A stretch of 11,980 bases of DNA from Gammaproteobacteria bacterium (GTDB lineage: Bacteria; Pseudomonadota; Gammaproteobacteria; Steroidobacterales; Rariloculaceae). The first letter of the stretch is position 1; each line of letters starts with the position of its first letter. This document shows, piece after piece, positions 1 through 7,426 of this stretch. A program made the position numbers and the translations under genes. The stretch spans positions 1 through 11,980 of the forward strand of contig JAFGNC010000451.1 in the NCBI GenBank assembly GCA_016927175.1, given 5' to 3'. The notes beneath the pieces are model-generated. The model did no database searches. It was not told the DNA's origin and worked only from the letters and a program-made list of their open reading frames with translations.

Positions 1-516
1 GTTCTGGATCTCGTCGTGCTCGACGTCGCGGTCGTGCCCGATGCATTCCTGCCGAATCCGCAGAGGCAGTCCGCGGAAGAGGCTGCGTCCGACGCAGGCG
101 CCGGGCTCGGGTCGGCTGCTCCGGCCGTCGGTCCTGCGGCCGACGTCGAGCGCGAGAGCGGGCGCAGCGCCGCAGCGCGGCAAAGCGCGCGGCCGCTTGC
201 CGCGGAGTCGGCACGGGACGCGCGAGCCCGGGCGGTGGCGCCCGACACGGAGTCTACGGGTGACGCGGCCGCTGCGGCGCCGGCGGCGTTCGGATTCGGT
301 TCTGACGGCGACACGGCCGAGCAGGCCCGAGCGGCGACGGGTGTCGACGAGGCGGCGCCCTCCTTGTGCAGTGACGAAGCCCGCGCGGCACCGGACTCTT
401 GGCTCGAGTGCATCCTCGGGCTCAGCGGCGCGCAGCGCAGCGACGAGCTGGCGGCGTTCCGCGCGCGGCATCCCGACCGCCGCCTGCCGAGCGAGCTCGC
501 CAGCGACCGTCGCTGA
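1..516 (+). CDS. C-terminal part of an unrecognised Ala/Glu-rich protein (possible anti-sigma-factor-like tail), 5' end outside window
   Basis: The frame is open from the first base to a TGA at 514-516, giving 171 residues, and its G/C-rich third codon positions look coding. A GTG at 16 is the first possible start inside the window, but the open frame continues past the left edge, so I read this as the 3' part of a longer gene. Most of it is low-complexity Ala, Glu, Asp, Arg and Ser, suggesting a disordered linker. The last ~35 residues (WLECILGLSGAQRSDELAAF, then ARHPDRRLP) resemble the pattern W-L-x-x-I-x-x-L-x-x-x-G-x-x-x-E-A-x-x-x-L-x-x-F-R-x-x-(Y/H)-P-D at the end of many gammaproteobacterial membrane anti-sigma-factor-like proteins. 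That resemblance is from memory and is the only functional hint; the zinc-finger and membrane parts would lie upstream. Product uncertain. Confidence 0.5.
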   Translation, partial: VLDLVVLDVAVVPDAFLPNPQRQSAEEAASDAGAGLGSAAPAVGPAADVERESGRSAAARQSARPLAAESARDARARAVAPDTESTGDAAAAAPAAFGFGSDGDTAEQARAATGVDEAAPSLCSDEARAAPDSWLECILGLSGAQRSDELAAFRARHPDRRLPSELASDRR

Positions 517-535
517 AGGCGCGCACCGGACCGCG

Positions 536-544
536 TGCTACCAT
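536..544 (+). promoter_or_regulatory. Possible extended -10 element upstream of mdh
   Basis: TGCTACCAT reads as an extended -10 (TGn followed by TACCAT, four of six matches to TATAAT). It lies about 90 bases before the mdh ATG and just after the stop of the upstream gene. There is no convincing -35 hexamer 16-18 bases upstream, as is common for extended -10 promoters. Weak support from position and motif only. Confidence 0.25.
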
Positions 545-571
545 TTGGCGCGATTCGCCGCCCGCGAAGCG

Positions 572-596
572 CCGGATCATCGACTCCGGATTTTTT
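572..596 (+). terminator. Hairpin plus T-run in the mdh leader (terminator or attenuator candidate)
   Basis: CCGGA (572-576) can pair with TCCGG (585-589) around an 8-base loop, followed directly by A and six T (591-596), with more pyrimidines and TTTT after that. This is a short, weak version of a Rho-independent terminator. It may end transcription of the upstream gene, since it sits 55 bases after that stop. If the mdh promoter lies at 536-544, the hairpin would instead be inside the mdh leader as an attenuator. The five-base stem keeps confidence low. Confidence 0.35.
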
Positions 597-633
597 CCTC
601 TTTTGTCACTGAAGCAAGGGCTTGCACACCACC

Positions 634-1617
634 ATGACTAGCACCAAGACTCCGGTTCGCGTCGCAATTACGGGCGCTGCCGGTCAGATCGGCTACCAGC
701 TCGCTTTCCGAATCGCGTCCGGCCAGATGCTCGGCCCGGACCAGCCGGTGATTCTGCAACTGCTGGAGATCCCGCCCGCCCTCGGTGCGCTGCAAGGCGT
801 CGCAATGGAGCTGGACGACTGCGCGTTCGACGCGCTGCACGGGGTCGTCGTGTCGGATCAGGCCGCCACCGCGTTCCGCGATGCGGATCATGCCCTGCTG
901 GTCGGCGCTCGGCCGCGCGGACCCGGTATGGAAAGGAAGGACCTGCTGCTCGAGAACGCGAAGATCTTCTCGGCGCAGGGCAAGGCCCTGAACGAGGTCG
1001 CCAGCCGCGACGTCAAGGTGCTGGTCGTCGGTAATCCCGCGAACACGAACGCGCTGATCGCCCGCTCGAACGCGCCGGACATCGAGCCGCGCAACTTCAC
1101 GGCCATGACCCGTCTCGACCACAACCGCGCAAAGGCGCAGCTTGCGGCGAAGCTCGGCGCCCACGTCAGCGACGTCCGCGGCGTGATCATCTGGGGCAAC
1201 CATTCCGCGACCCAGTTCCCGGACCTGCGGCACGCCACGGTCCGCGGGGAGCCCGCGCTGCCCCGCGTGCCGGGCGAGTGGTACCGCGAAGAATTCATCC
1301 CGAACGTCCAGCAGCGCGGCGCCGCGATCATCAAGGCGCGCGGCGCATCGTCCGCGGCTTCCGCCGCCTCGGCGGCGATCGACCACATGCGCGACTGGGC
1401 GCTCGGAACGGGCGAGGACTGGGTCAGCATGGCCGTCGCTTCGGACGGCAGCTACGGCATCGACGAAGGCGTCGTGTACTCCTACCCTGTTCGTTGCAAG
1501 GGCGGCGACTACGAGATCGTGCAGGGTCTTGGCATCGACGAGTTCGCGCGCGAGAGGATGGCCGCGACCGACGCGGAGCTGCGCGAGGAACGGGCGGGAG
1601 TCGCCGATCTGCTGTGA
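634..1617 (+). CDS. mdh: Malate dehydrogenase (NAD-dependent, ~327-residue cytosolic-type form)
   Basis: Interconverts malate and oxaloacetate with NAD in the TCA cycle; soluble cytoplasmic enzyme. The Rossmann glycine motif GAAGQIG lies at residues 14-20. The substrate loop GARPRGPGMERKDLL is at 91-105, with Arg and Lys near 101-102. VVGNPANTNAL is at 131-141, MTRLDHNRA at 158-166 includes the catalytic Asp162, and WGNHSATQFPD around 187-197 includes the catalytic His190. The 327-residue length and these motifs match the MalateDH-SF1 group found in many Proteobacteria and in cytosolic eukaryotic enzymes rather than the 312-residue E. coli Mdh. I chose ATG 634: an in-frame TTG at 622 sits one base after the AAGGG and would be too close, whereas the ATG is 13 bases from it, which is rather long. 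A FadE-type gene follows 34 bases later and is probably in the same operon. Confidence 0.95.
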   Translation: MTSTKTPVRVAITGAAGQIGYQLAFRIASGQMLGPDQPVILQLLEIPPALGALQGVAMELDDCAFDALHGVVVSDQAATAFRDADHALLVGARPRGPGMERKDLLLENAKIFSAQGKALNEVASRDVKVLVVGNPANTNALIARSNAPDIEPRNFTAMTRLDHNRAKAQLAAKLGAHVSDVRGVIIWGNHSATQFPDLRHATVRGEPALPRVPGEWYREEFIPNVQQRGAAIIKARGASSAASAASAAIDHMRDWALGTGEDWVSMAVASDGSYGIDEGVVYSYPVRCKGGDYEIVQGLGIDEFARERMAATDAELREERAGVADLL

Positions 1618-1651
1618 TTCGACGCGCCGTCGAGGCGTATAGGGGCTGCTA

Positions 1652-4270
1652 GTGGACACTCTTTTCTGGCTCATCCTGCTGCTCGGCCTGCCGATCGCGC
1701 TGGCGTATCGGCGCAGCTCGCTGAAGACGGCGACACTGGTGCTCGGCGCCGCGCTGCTCGTGTACACGCTGGTCGGCGACGGCGGCGGCGTCTTCAAGAC
1801 GCTGCTGTGGGTCGCATTCGCGGCGTTCGCAGCGCTGAACCTCGAGTCGCTGCGGCGCAGGTACGTGTCCCGGCGCCTGCTCGACGCATACCGCAGGATG
1901 CTGCCGTCCATGTCGAAGACCGAGCAGGATGCTCTGGAGGCCGGCAATGTCTGGTGGGAGGGGGAGCTCTTCTCCGGCGCCCCCGACTGGCGCAAGCTGA
2001 GGAGCCTGCCTCGGCCGAAGCTGACGGCCGAGGAGCAGGCGTTCCTCGACGGCCCGGTCGAAGAGCTGTGCCGGATGCTCGACGACTGGCAGATCACGCA
2101 CGAGCTGTCCGACATGCCGGCGGAAGTCTGGGACTTCCTGAAGCGCGAGCGATTCTTCGCGATGATCATCCCGAAGGAGTACGGCGGCCTCGGCTTCTCG
2201 CCGCTCGCGAACTCGATGGTCCTGACGAAGATCTCGTCGCGCAACTCGACGGCAGCGTCGACGATCGGGGTCCCGAACTCCCTCGGACCGTCCGAGCTGC
2301 TCCTGCACTACGGCACCGAGGAGCAGAAGCAGCGGTGGCTGCCGGCGCTCGCGCGCGGCGACGAGATTCCGTGTTTCGCGCTGACGTCGCCGCGGGCCGG
2401 TTCCGACGCGACGGCCATCGTCGACACCGGCGTGGTGTGCCGCGGCACCTTCGAAGGCAGGGAAGTCGTAGGCATCAGGCTGAACTGGGACAAGCGCTAC
2501 ATCACGCTTGCACCGATCGCGACGGTGCTCGGCCTCGCCTTCAAGCTCTACGACCCGGACCATCTGATCGGCGACGAGGACGCGTACGGCATCACCGCCG
2601 CGCTGATTCCGACGCACCTGCCCGGCGTCGAGATCGGCCGGCGGCACTTCCCGATCAACATCCCTTTCCAGAACGGCCCGACGCGCGGCAAGGACGTTTT
2701 CGTGCCGCTCGATTACATCATCGGCGGCGAAAAGATGGCCGGGCAGGGCTGGCGCATGCTCGTGCAGCTGCTCGCGGTCGGCCGCGGCATCACGCTGCCG
2801 AGCAACGCGCTCGGCGGCGCGCTCGCGTCCGTCTATGCATCGGGCGCCTACGCGCGAGTGCGCCGGCAGTTCAACCTGCCGATCGGCAAGTTCCACGGCG
2901 TCGGCGAGGCGCTCGCGCGGATGGCCGGCAACACGTACATCATGACCGCCGCATCCCGCGTGACGTGCGCGGCGCTGAACGCCGGCGAGCGTCCGTCGGT
3001 GGCCTCGGCCATCCTGAAGTATCACAACACGGAGCTCGGCCGGCAGGTCGCCAACGACGCGATGGACGTCCAGGGCGGCAAAGCCATCATGCTCGGCCCG
3101 AAGAACTACCTCGCCCGCAACTACGAGTCCGTGCCGATCTCGATCACTGTCGAGGGTGCGAACATTCTGACGCGCAACCTGATCATCTTCGGCCAGGGCG
3201 CGATCCGGTGTCACCCGTACGTGCGCGCGGAGATGGACGCCGCGCGCGACGAGGACACGGAGCGGGGCCTCGAGAACTTCGACCGCCTGCTGTTCGGCCA
3301 TATCGGCTATGCGCTGTCGAACGCGGCGCGATCCTTCGTCATGGCGCTGACGTTGTCGCGCTTCACTCAGGTACCGGCAGCGGGCGCGACGCGCCGCTAC
3401 TACCAGCACATCAACCGTTACAGCGCCTCGTTCGCGCTGGCCGCCGACGCGGCGATGCTGACCCTCGGCGGCGAGCTGAAGCGAAAGGAGCTGCTTTCCG
3501 CGAGGCTCGGCGACCTGCTGAGCTATCAGTACCTCGCGTCCATGGTCCTGAAGCATTACGAGGATCAGGGGGAGCCGGCGGCCGATCTGCCGCTCGTCGA
3601 ATGGGCGTGCCGCACGCTGCTGTACCGGACTCAGGAGCAGCTGCACGGGCTGCTTCGCAACTTCCCGAACCGGTGGGTCGCCGCGCTGCTGCGGATCGCC
3701 GTCTTCCCCCGCGGCCGGACCTACACGTCTCCCTCCGATGGGCTGGGCCAACAGATCGCGGAGCTGCTGATCAACCCGACGGAGACGCGGGAAAGGCTGG
3801 CGGACTGCGCCTACGTGACGCCCGAGCCGACGAACCCGGTGGGCCTGCTGCAGGAGGCGCTCGTGATGGCCGAGGCGGTCAAGCCGGCGGAGAGGAAAGT
3901 GTTCGACGCGCGGCGGGCGGGACAGATCGACGCCGAGGACACGCTCGGGCAGATCGACGAGGCGGAGCGAAAAGGCATCATCAGCCCGGACGAAGCCGAG
4001 CAGATTCGCGAATTCGACCGCAGAGTCATGGACCTGACCGGCGTCGACGACTTCGACCCGGCCGAGCTGTCGCGGAATCCGGCCGGCGGGTTCGCGGGAC
4101 GGCATACCGCCGCCGAGCCGCTCGAAGCCGCGCCGGACGTCGCGGCCGGCGCGACAGCGTCGTCGTCGGATGCGGCCTTCACGTCGCAGGACGACGCCGC
4201 GGCGCCGCCTGCCGACCCGGCGCCGGCGTCCGACGTCGGCACCGTCACGTCCGACGAATCGAGGGGCTGA
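1652..4270 (+). CDS. fadE: FadE-type acyl-CoA dehydrogenase with N-terminal membrane segments and an extended C-terminal tail
   Basis: Catalyses the first, FAD-dependent step of fatty-acid beta-oxidation (acyl-CoA to trans-2-enoyl-CoA). The GTG start is preceded by AGGGG (1641-1645) six bases away. The N-terminus has about three hydrophobic segments (residues ~2-19, 25-43 and 48-65), as expected for membrane-associated FadE. The acyl-CoA dehydrogenase core follows: MIIPKEYGGLGFSPLA, then FALTSPRAGSDATA, then VEGANILTRNLIIFGQGAIR, in which Glu501 aligns with the FadE catalytic base. GQGAIRCHPYV and the region after it match the FadE-specific C-terminal domain (DUF1974). At 872 residues it is ~58 longer than E. 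coli FadE (814). The excess is mainly a final Ala/Pro/Asp/Ser-rich tail after ~residue 810, apparently disordered. It lies 34 bases downstream of mdh. Confidence 0.93.
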   Translation: MDTLFWLILLLGLPIALAYRRSSLKTATLVLGAALLVYTLVGDGGGVFKTLLWVAFAAFAALNLESLRRRYVSRRLLDAYRRMLPSMSKTEQDALEAGNVWWEGELFSGAPDWRKLRSLPRPKLTAEEQAFLDGPVEELCRMLDDWQITHELSDMPAEVWDFLKRERFFAMIIPKEYGGLGFSPLANSMVLTKISSRNSTAASTIGVPNSLGPSELLLHYGTEEQKQRWLPALARGDEIPCFALTSPRAGSDATAIVDTGVVCRGTFEGREVVGIRLNWDKRYITLAPIATVLGLAFKLYDPDHLIGDEDAYGITAALIPTHLPGVEIGRRHFPINIPFQNGPTRGKDVFVPLDYIIGGEKMAGQGWRMLVQLLAVGRGITLPSNALGGALASVYASGAYARVRRQFNLPIGKFHGVGEALARMAGNTYIMTAASRVTCAALNAGERPSVASAILKYHNTELGRQVANDAMDVQGGKAIMLGPKNYLARNYESVPISITVEGANILTRNLIIFGQGAIRCHPYVRAEMDAARDEDTERGLENFDRLLFGHIGYALSNAARSFVMALTLSRFTQVPAAGATRRYYQHINRYSASFALAADAAMLTLGGELKRKELLSARLGDLLSYQYLASMVLKHYEDQGEPAADLPLVEWACRTLLYRTQEQLHGLLRNFPNRWVAALLRIAVFPRGRTYTSPSDGLGQQIAELLINPTETRERLADCAYVTPEPTNPVGLLQEALVMAEAVKPAERKVFDARRAGQIDAEDTLGQIDEAERKGIISPDEAEQIREFDRRVMDLTGVDDFDPAELSRNPAGGFAGRHTAAEPLEAAPDVAAGATASSSDAAFTSQDDAAAPPADPAPASDVGTVTSDESRG

Positions 4271-4286
4271 GCGCCGCGGTTCCGGC

Positions 4287-4303
4287 CGGGCCGCCGGGGC
4301 CCG
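4287..4303. repeat. GC-rich inverted repeat after fadE
   Basis: CGGGCC (4287-4292) and GGCCCG (4298-4303) form a perfect six-base stem around a five-base loop, 17 bases after the fadE stop codon. There is no T-run after it, so it is not a classical intrinsic terminator; it could stabilise the 3' end of the mRNA or simply reflect the base composition of this very GC-rich gap. Confidence 0.3.
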
Positions 4304-4414
4304 ACCCGCCCCCGGGGAGCCCCTGCGGCCCGCGCGGACGCATGCTACAGTTGCGGCCCGGGAGATGCGGTGCACGCACTGCCGAGTCCGATCGCGACGA
4401 TGAGGAACAGCATC

Positions 4415-4930
4415 ATGAGCTATCGCAGCGCGACCTTCCTGCTCTTTGCCGTGCTCGCCGCCTGCGGCGGATCCGGGGACGGCAGCGGTGACACGATGCC
4501 GGAGCCGGCAGCGGCCGCCGAAGAGGCGACCGCCGCGCCAGCGAACGAGCCCGCGGCCGCACCGCAGTTCGAGCGCACACCGGCGCCGGACGGGGCTGCC
4601 GTCTACATCATCGAGCCGGAGGACGGTGCGACGGTATCCAATCCCGTTCGCGTCGTGTTCGGCCTCAAAGGCTTCGGCGTCGTTCCCGCCGGCATCGAGC
4701 GCGCCGACGCCGGTCATCACCATCTGCTGGTCGACACCGAGCCGCCGCCTTTCGACGCGCCGATCCCGTCCGACGACCGGCACCGTCATTTCGGGCTCGG
4801 CCAGACCGAGGCGGAGCTGACGCTGCCGCCCGGCGAGCATCGCCTGCAGCTGCTGCTCGGCGACCACCTGCACGTCCCGCACGATCCGCCGCTGATGTCC
4901 GAGCCGATTACGATCCACGTGACCGAATAG
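4415..4930 (+). CDS. DUF4399 domain lipoprotein
   Basis: A 171-residue predicted lipoprotein of unknown function. The N-terminus MSYRSATFLLFAVLAAC is a short lipoprotein signal peptide with lipobox L-A-A-C and Cys17 as the lipidated residue, so the mature protein should be membrane-anchored, facing the periplasm. An acidic, Ala/Pro-rich linker (~18-55) leads into a domain starting VYIIEPEDGATVSNP and containing AGHHHLLVD, RHFGLGQTEAELTLPPGEHRLQL and GDHLHVPHDPP, the pattern of DUF4399; its many His residues could bind a metal, which is inference. I chose ATG 4415 because GAGGAA (4402-4407) sits seven bases upstream and the signal peptide then has normal length. Upstream in-frame starts (GTG 4370, ATG 4400) would add residues before it. 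Homologues are often mislabelled RodA-like in databases; nothing here supports that. Confidence 0.85.
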   Translation: MSYRSATFLLFAVLAACGGSGDGSGDTMPEPAAAAEEATAAPANEPAAAPQFERTPAPDGAAVYIIEPEDGATVSNPVRVVFGLKGFGVVPAGIERADAGHHHLLVDTEPPPFDAPIPSDDRHRHFGLGQTEAELTLPPGEHRLQLLLGDHLHVPHDPPLMSEPITIHVTE

Positions 4931-4960
4931 GTCCGGCGGCTCCCGGCGCGGCGCGAGTCA

Positions 4961-4974
4961 TGCAGCGCACTGCA
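4961..4974. repeat. Inverted repeat TGCAG-N4-CTGCA upstream of gspA
   Basis: TGCAG (4961-4965) and CTGCA (4970-4974) form a perfect five-base dyad with four bases between, 26-39 bases upstream of the GTG at 5000. Its position in the leader between the DUF4399 gene and gspA would suit a small operator, but a dyad this short can occur by chance and no matching promoter hexamers are evident. Confidence 0.25.
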
Positions 4975-4999
4975 GACACGCCGCGGGCGCGGAGAGATC

Positions 5000-6715
5000 G
5001 TGGAGATCCGCAACTTGTACACGGAATTCTTCGGCCTTAACGAGAAGCCTTTCGCGATCACGCCGGACCCCCGGTATCTGTACCTGAGCCGGCGCCACGC
5101 CGACGCGCTTGCCCATCTGATCTACGGCATCTCCGAGAGCGGCGGCTTCATCCAGCTGACCGGCGAGGTCGGCACCGGCAAGACGACGCTGATCCGCAGT
5201 CTCCTCGAGCAGCTTCCGGACGAGGCCGAGATCGCGCTGATCCTGAACCCGCAGCTGTCGTCCAAGGAGTTCCTCGAGAACATCTGCGAGGAGCTCGGCG
5301 TCGAGACGCCCGCCGCCGACTCGGTGCGAGCCCTGATCGGTACGCTGAACAGCTACCTGCTGAAGGCGCACGCCGAAGGCAGGCGCATCGTGCTGATCGT
5401 CGACGAGGCGCAGACGCTGAGCCCGGAGCTTCTGGAGCAGGTGCGGCTGTTGACGAACCTGGAGACGGCGACCCAGAAGCTGCTGCAGATCATCCTGATC
5501 GGCCAGCCGGAGCTGCGCGACCTGTTGAAGAAGCCGGAGATGCGGCAGATCGCGCAACGCATCACCGGCCGTTATCACCTCGAGCCGCTCAGCAAGAGCG
5601 AGACGGCGACCTACGTGCGGCACCGCATGCGGGTCGCCGGCTGCCAGGCAGCGGTGTTCACGCGCGGCGCCATGGCGGAGCTGTATCGCCGGTCGGCCGG
5701 GATCCCGAGGCTGATCAACGTGGTCGCGGATCGAGCTCTGCTCGCCGCGTACGCGCAGGAGCGCCCGCACGTCGACGGTCCGCTCGTGCGCCGCGCCGCG
5801 GCGGAAGTTTTCGGCAGGCGGATCGTCCACGCCGCGTGGCCGTGGGCCATCGCGGCGGCCGGCATCGTTGCCGTCGTGCTCGGCGGCATCGACCTGTGGA
5901 GAGGCTCGGGCGACACCGCCCGACAGGCGCCCGCTCCCGTAGCCGCGTCGCCGGAGACGGCCGCGGCGGCGCGGCCGATCGACACCGCCGCCGGTCCGGG
6001 GGCGTCGGGCACGCGGCTCGAGCCCACGCCGATGGCGGCCCTTCGGGAGCGGTCGGCCGCCTTGCCCGAGCCCGCGGCCGAGGCCCCTCCACTCGCCGAG
6101 TTTTTCGCGGACCCCGCTTTTGCGACCGATACGGATTCGGCCTTCGCGGAGCTGTTCGCGCTGTGGGGCGCGGAGTACGACCGCAGCCGCGGCGAGCCCT
6201 GCGTGCAGGCCGAAGAGCAGGGCCTCGAGTGCCTGTACCAGCCCCGCGGCTCGATCAGTCAGCTGCGCACGCTGAACCTGCCGGCGATCCTGACCCTGAC
6301 TGACGCGGACGGGACCGGCCACGACCTCGTCATCAAGGAGCTCGGCTACAGCGACGCCGTCTTCACGGGCGAGGGCGAGACCGTCGCCGTGAACCTGTCG
6401 GAGCTGACGCATCACTGGTTCGGCGATCACCTGATGCTGTGGCGTCCGGCGATCGGCGGGGACACGACCCTGCGTCCGGGCACTCGCAGCGCCGACGTTC
6501 TGTGGCTTCGAGAGGCCGTCGCGAGGGTTCGAGGCGAGGCGCTCGACGGCGACGCGTCCGTGCTGTACGACGCGCCGCTCGAGGCGAAGGTACGCGAGTA
6601 CCAGCGCGAGAAGATGCTCACCGTCGACGGCATCGTCGGCTCACGCACTCAGCTGGCGCTGACCAGCGATCTCGGCGCACCGGACGCGCCGACGCTTCTG
6701 CGCAAGGACCACTAG
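5000..6715 (+). CDS. gspA: GspA/ExeA-type AAA ATPase with C39-like and peptidoglycan-binding domains
   Basis: Inner-membrane ATPase that works with GspB to place the type II secretion secretin through the cell wall (role known from Aeromonas ExeA/ExeB). Walker A GEVGTGKT is at residues 55-62 and Walker B RIVLIVDEAQTL at ~129-140. One transmembrane segment (~279-298) follows the ATPase, then a Pro/Ala-rich periplasmic linker. Residues ~365-482 resemble the degenerate peptidase C39-like domain of this family, with Cys401, Cys411 and His441 visible. Residues ~495-555 (LWLREAVARV to VDGIVGSRTQLAL) form a PG_binding_1 domain. The start is uncertain. GTG 5000 has GGAGAG just upstream, but TTG 5015, nine bases after another GGAG, gives the usual family N-terminus M-Y-T-E-F-F-G-L. 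Stop and downstream gspB are 11 bases apart, so they form one operon. Confidence 0.9.
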   Translation: MEIRNLYTEFFGLNEKPFAITPDPRYLYLSRRHADALAHLIYGISESGGFIQLTGEVGTGKTTLIRSLLEQLPDEAEIALILNPQLSSKEFLENICEELGVETPAADSVRALIGTLNSYLLKAHAEGRRIVLIVDEAQTLSPELLEQVRLLTNLETATQKLLQIILIGQPELRDLLKKPEMRQIAQRITGRYHLEPLSKSETATYVRHRMRVAGCQAAVFTRGAMAELYRRSAGIPRLINVVADRALLAAYAQERPHVDGPLVRRAAAEVFGRRIVHAAWPWAIAAAGIVAVVLGGIDLWRGSGDTARQAPAPVAASPETAAAARPIDTAAGPGASGTRLEPTPMAALRERSAALPEPAAEAPPLAEFFADPAFATDTDSAFAELFALWGAEYDRSRGEPCVQAEEQGLECLYQPRGSISQLRTLNLPAILTLTDADGTGHDLVIKELGYSDAVFTGEGETVAVNLSELTHHWFGDHLMLWRPAIGGDTTLRPGTRSADVLWLREAVARVRGEALDGDASVLYDAPLEAKVREYQREKMLTVDGIVGSRTQLALTSDLGAPDAPTLLRKDH

Positions 6716-6726
6716 GGACACCAGCC

Positions 6727-7401
6727 ATGTCGTTCATACTCGACGCCCTGAGGAAGTCGGAAAGCGAGCGCCAGCAGGACACGCGGCCGAGCATCGCCCG
6801 CATACCGGATGCCGTGCCGCCGCGCCGCCTACCGGCATGGGCCCTCGGAACGATGGCGGTGCTGTCGCTGGGTGTAGTCGGCCTCGGAGTGGCGTGGTGG
6901 CAAACGGCGCGCCCGCCCTCGTCCGCAGCGGCGCCGGCCCTCGACGCACCGGGCTCCACACCGCTGCCGCTCCCGCCGCGCGGCGACGCGTCGTCGCCGG
7001 CGCCGACGCGGCCGGCCGCGTCCGGTGAGGCCGGCGCGGAGCGGCCCCTCCGACTCGCCCGCTCGACGCTGCGCGAAGCGGCCGAGGCCGATCTCGCGGG
7101 CGATCGCTCGACGGCGCAGGCCGCGGCCGGGCCGCGGGCGGCGCGGGCGCCCGACGCGGCAGCGGCTCTGCCGGCCATCGACGCGGAGTTGCCGCGCTAT
7201 GTCGCCGAGGCGGGTCTTCCGGCGCTGCGTCTCGAGCTCCACGCCTACGATCAGAGTCCGTCCGGGCGCTTCGTCTTCATCAACGGCTCGAAGTACGTCG
7301 AAGGCGAGCGGCTGAGCGAGGGGCCGCAGCTGATCGCGATCACTGCGGACGGCGCGGTGCTGCTCGCGAACGGCCGCCAGATGCTGCTGCGTCAGGAGTG
7401 A
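6727..7401 (+). CDS. gspB: GspB-type type II secretion assembly protein
   Basis: A 224-residue partner of GspA. The N-terminus MSFILDALRKSESERQ is the typical cytoplasmic GspB signature. A single transmembrane segment follows at about residues 36-59, then a long Ala/Pro/Arg-rich periplasmic linker. The C-terminal ~60 residues (LPALRLELHAYDQSPSGRFV, then INGSKYVEGERLSEGP and the terminal LLANGRQMLLRQE) match the T2SSB domain. In Aeromonas the GspA-GspB complex binds peptidoglycan and supports multimerisation of the secretin GspD. The ATG is preceded by AGGGA (6714-6718) eight bases upstream, and this Shine-Dalgarno overlaps the stop codon of gspA, indicating coupled expression. No other gsp genes are in the window, consistent with gspAB often being unlinked from the main cluster. 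It converges on the yadH-like gene with only 25 bases between the stop codons and no clear terminator. Confidence 0.9.
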   Translation: MSFILDALRKSESERQQDTRPSIARIPDAVPPRRLPAWALGTMAVLSLGVVGLGVAWWQTARPPSSAAAPALDAPGSTPLPLPPRGDASSPAPTRPAASGEAGAERPLRLARSTLREAAEADLAGDRSTAQAAAGPRAARAPDAAAALPAIDAELPRYVAEAGLPALRLELHAYDQSPSGRFVFINGSKYVEGERLSEGPQLIAITADGAVLLANGRQMLLRQE

Positions 7402-7426
7402 GCCGAAGCCTGTAGCGGCGCTCGCG

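Noticed and set aside
539..548. TACCATTTGG near the mdh promoter, resembling the TACCA-N4-TGGT sites at 9921 and 9941
   Set aside because: Half-site spacing differs (two bases rather than four between TACCA and TGG) and there is no dyad, so I treat it as coincidence.
603..608. TTGTCA, a near match to a -35 hexamer before mdh
   Set aside because: A -10 at proper spacing would fall at about 626-631, immediately before the start codon, and no such sequence is present.
577..2244. 555-codon minus-strand frame opposite mdh and the start of fadE
   Set aside because: No domain signature and completely overlaps mdh, whose catalytic residues are intact.
1807..4491. 894-codon open frame on the plus strand in another frame of fadE
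   Set aside because: Arg/Ala/Gly-rich translation overlapping a clear FadE; stop codons are simply rare in this frame at high G+C.
1649..4918. 1089-codon open frame on the minus strand opposite fadE and the DUF4399 gene
   Set aside because: Arg-rich, low-information translation with no recognisable motif, lying entirely opposite two strongly supported genes. It is the usual antisense shadow in GC-rich DNA.
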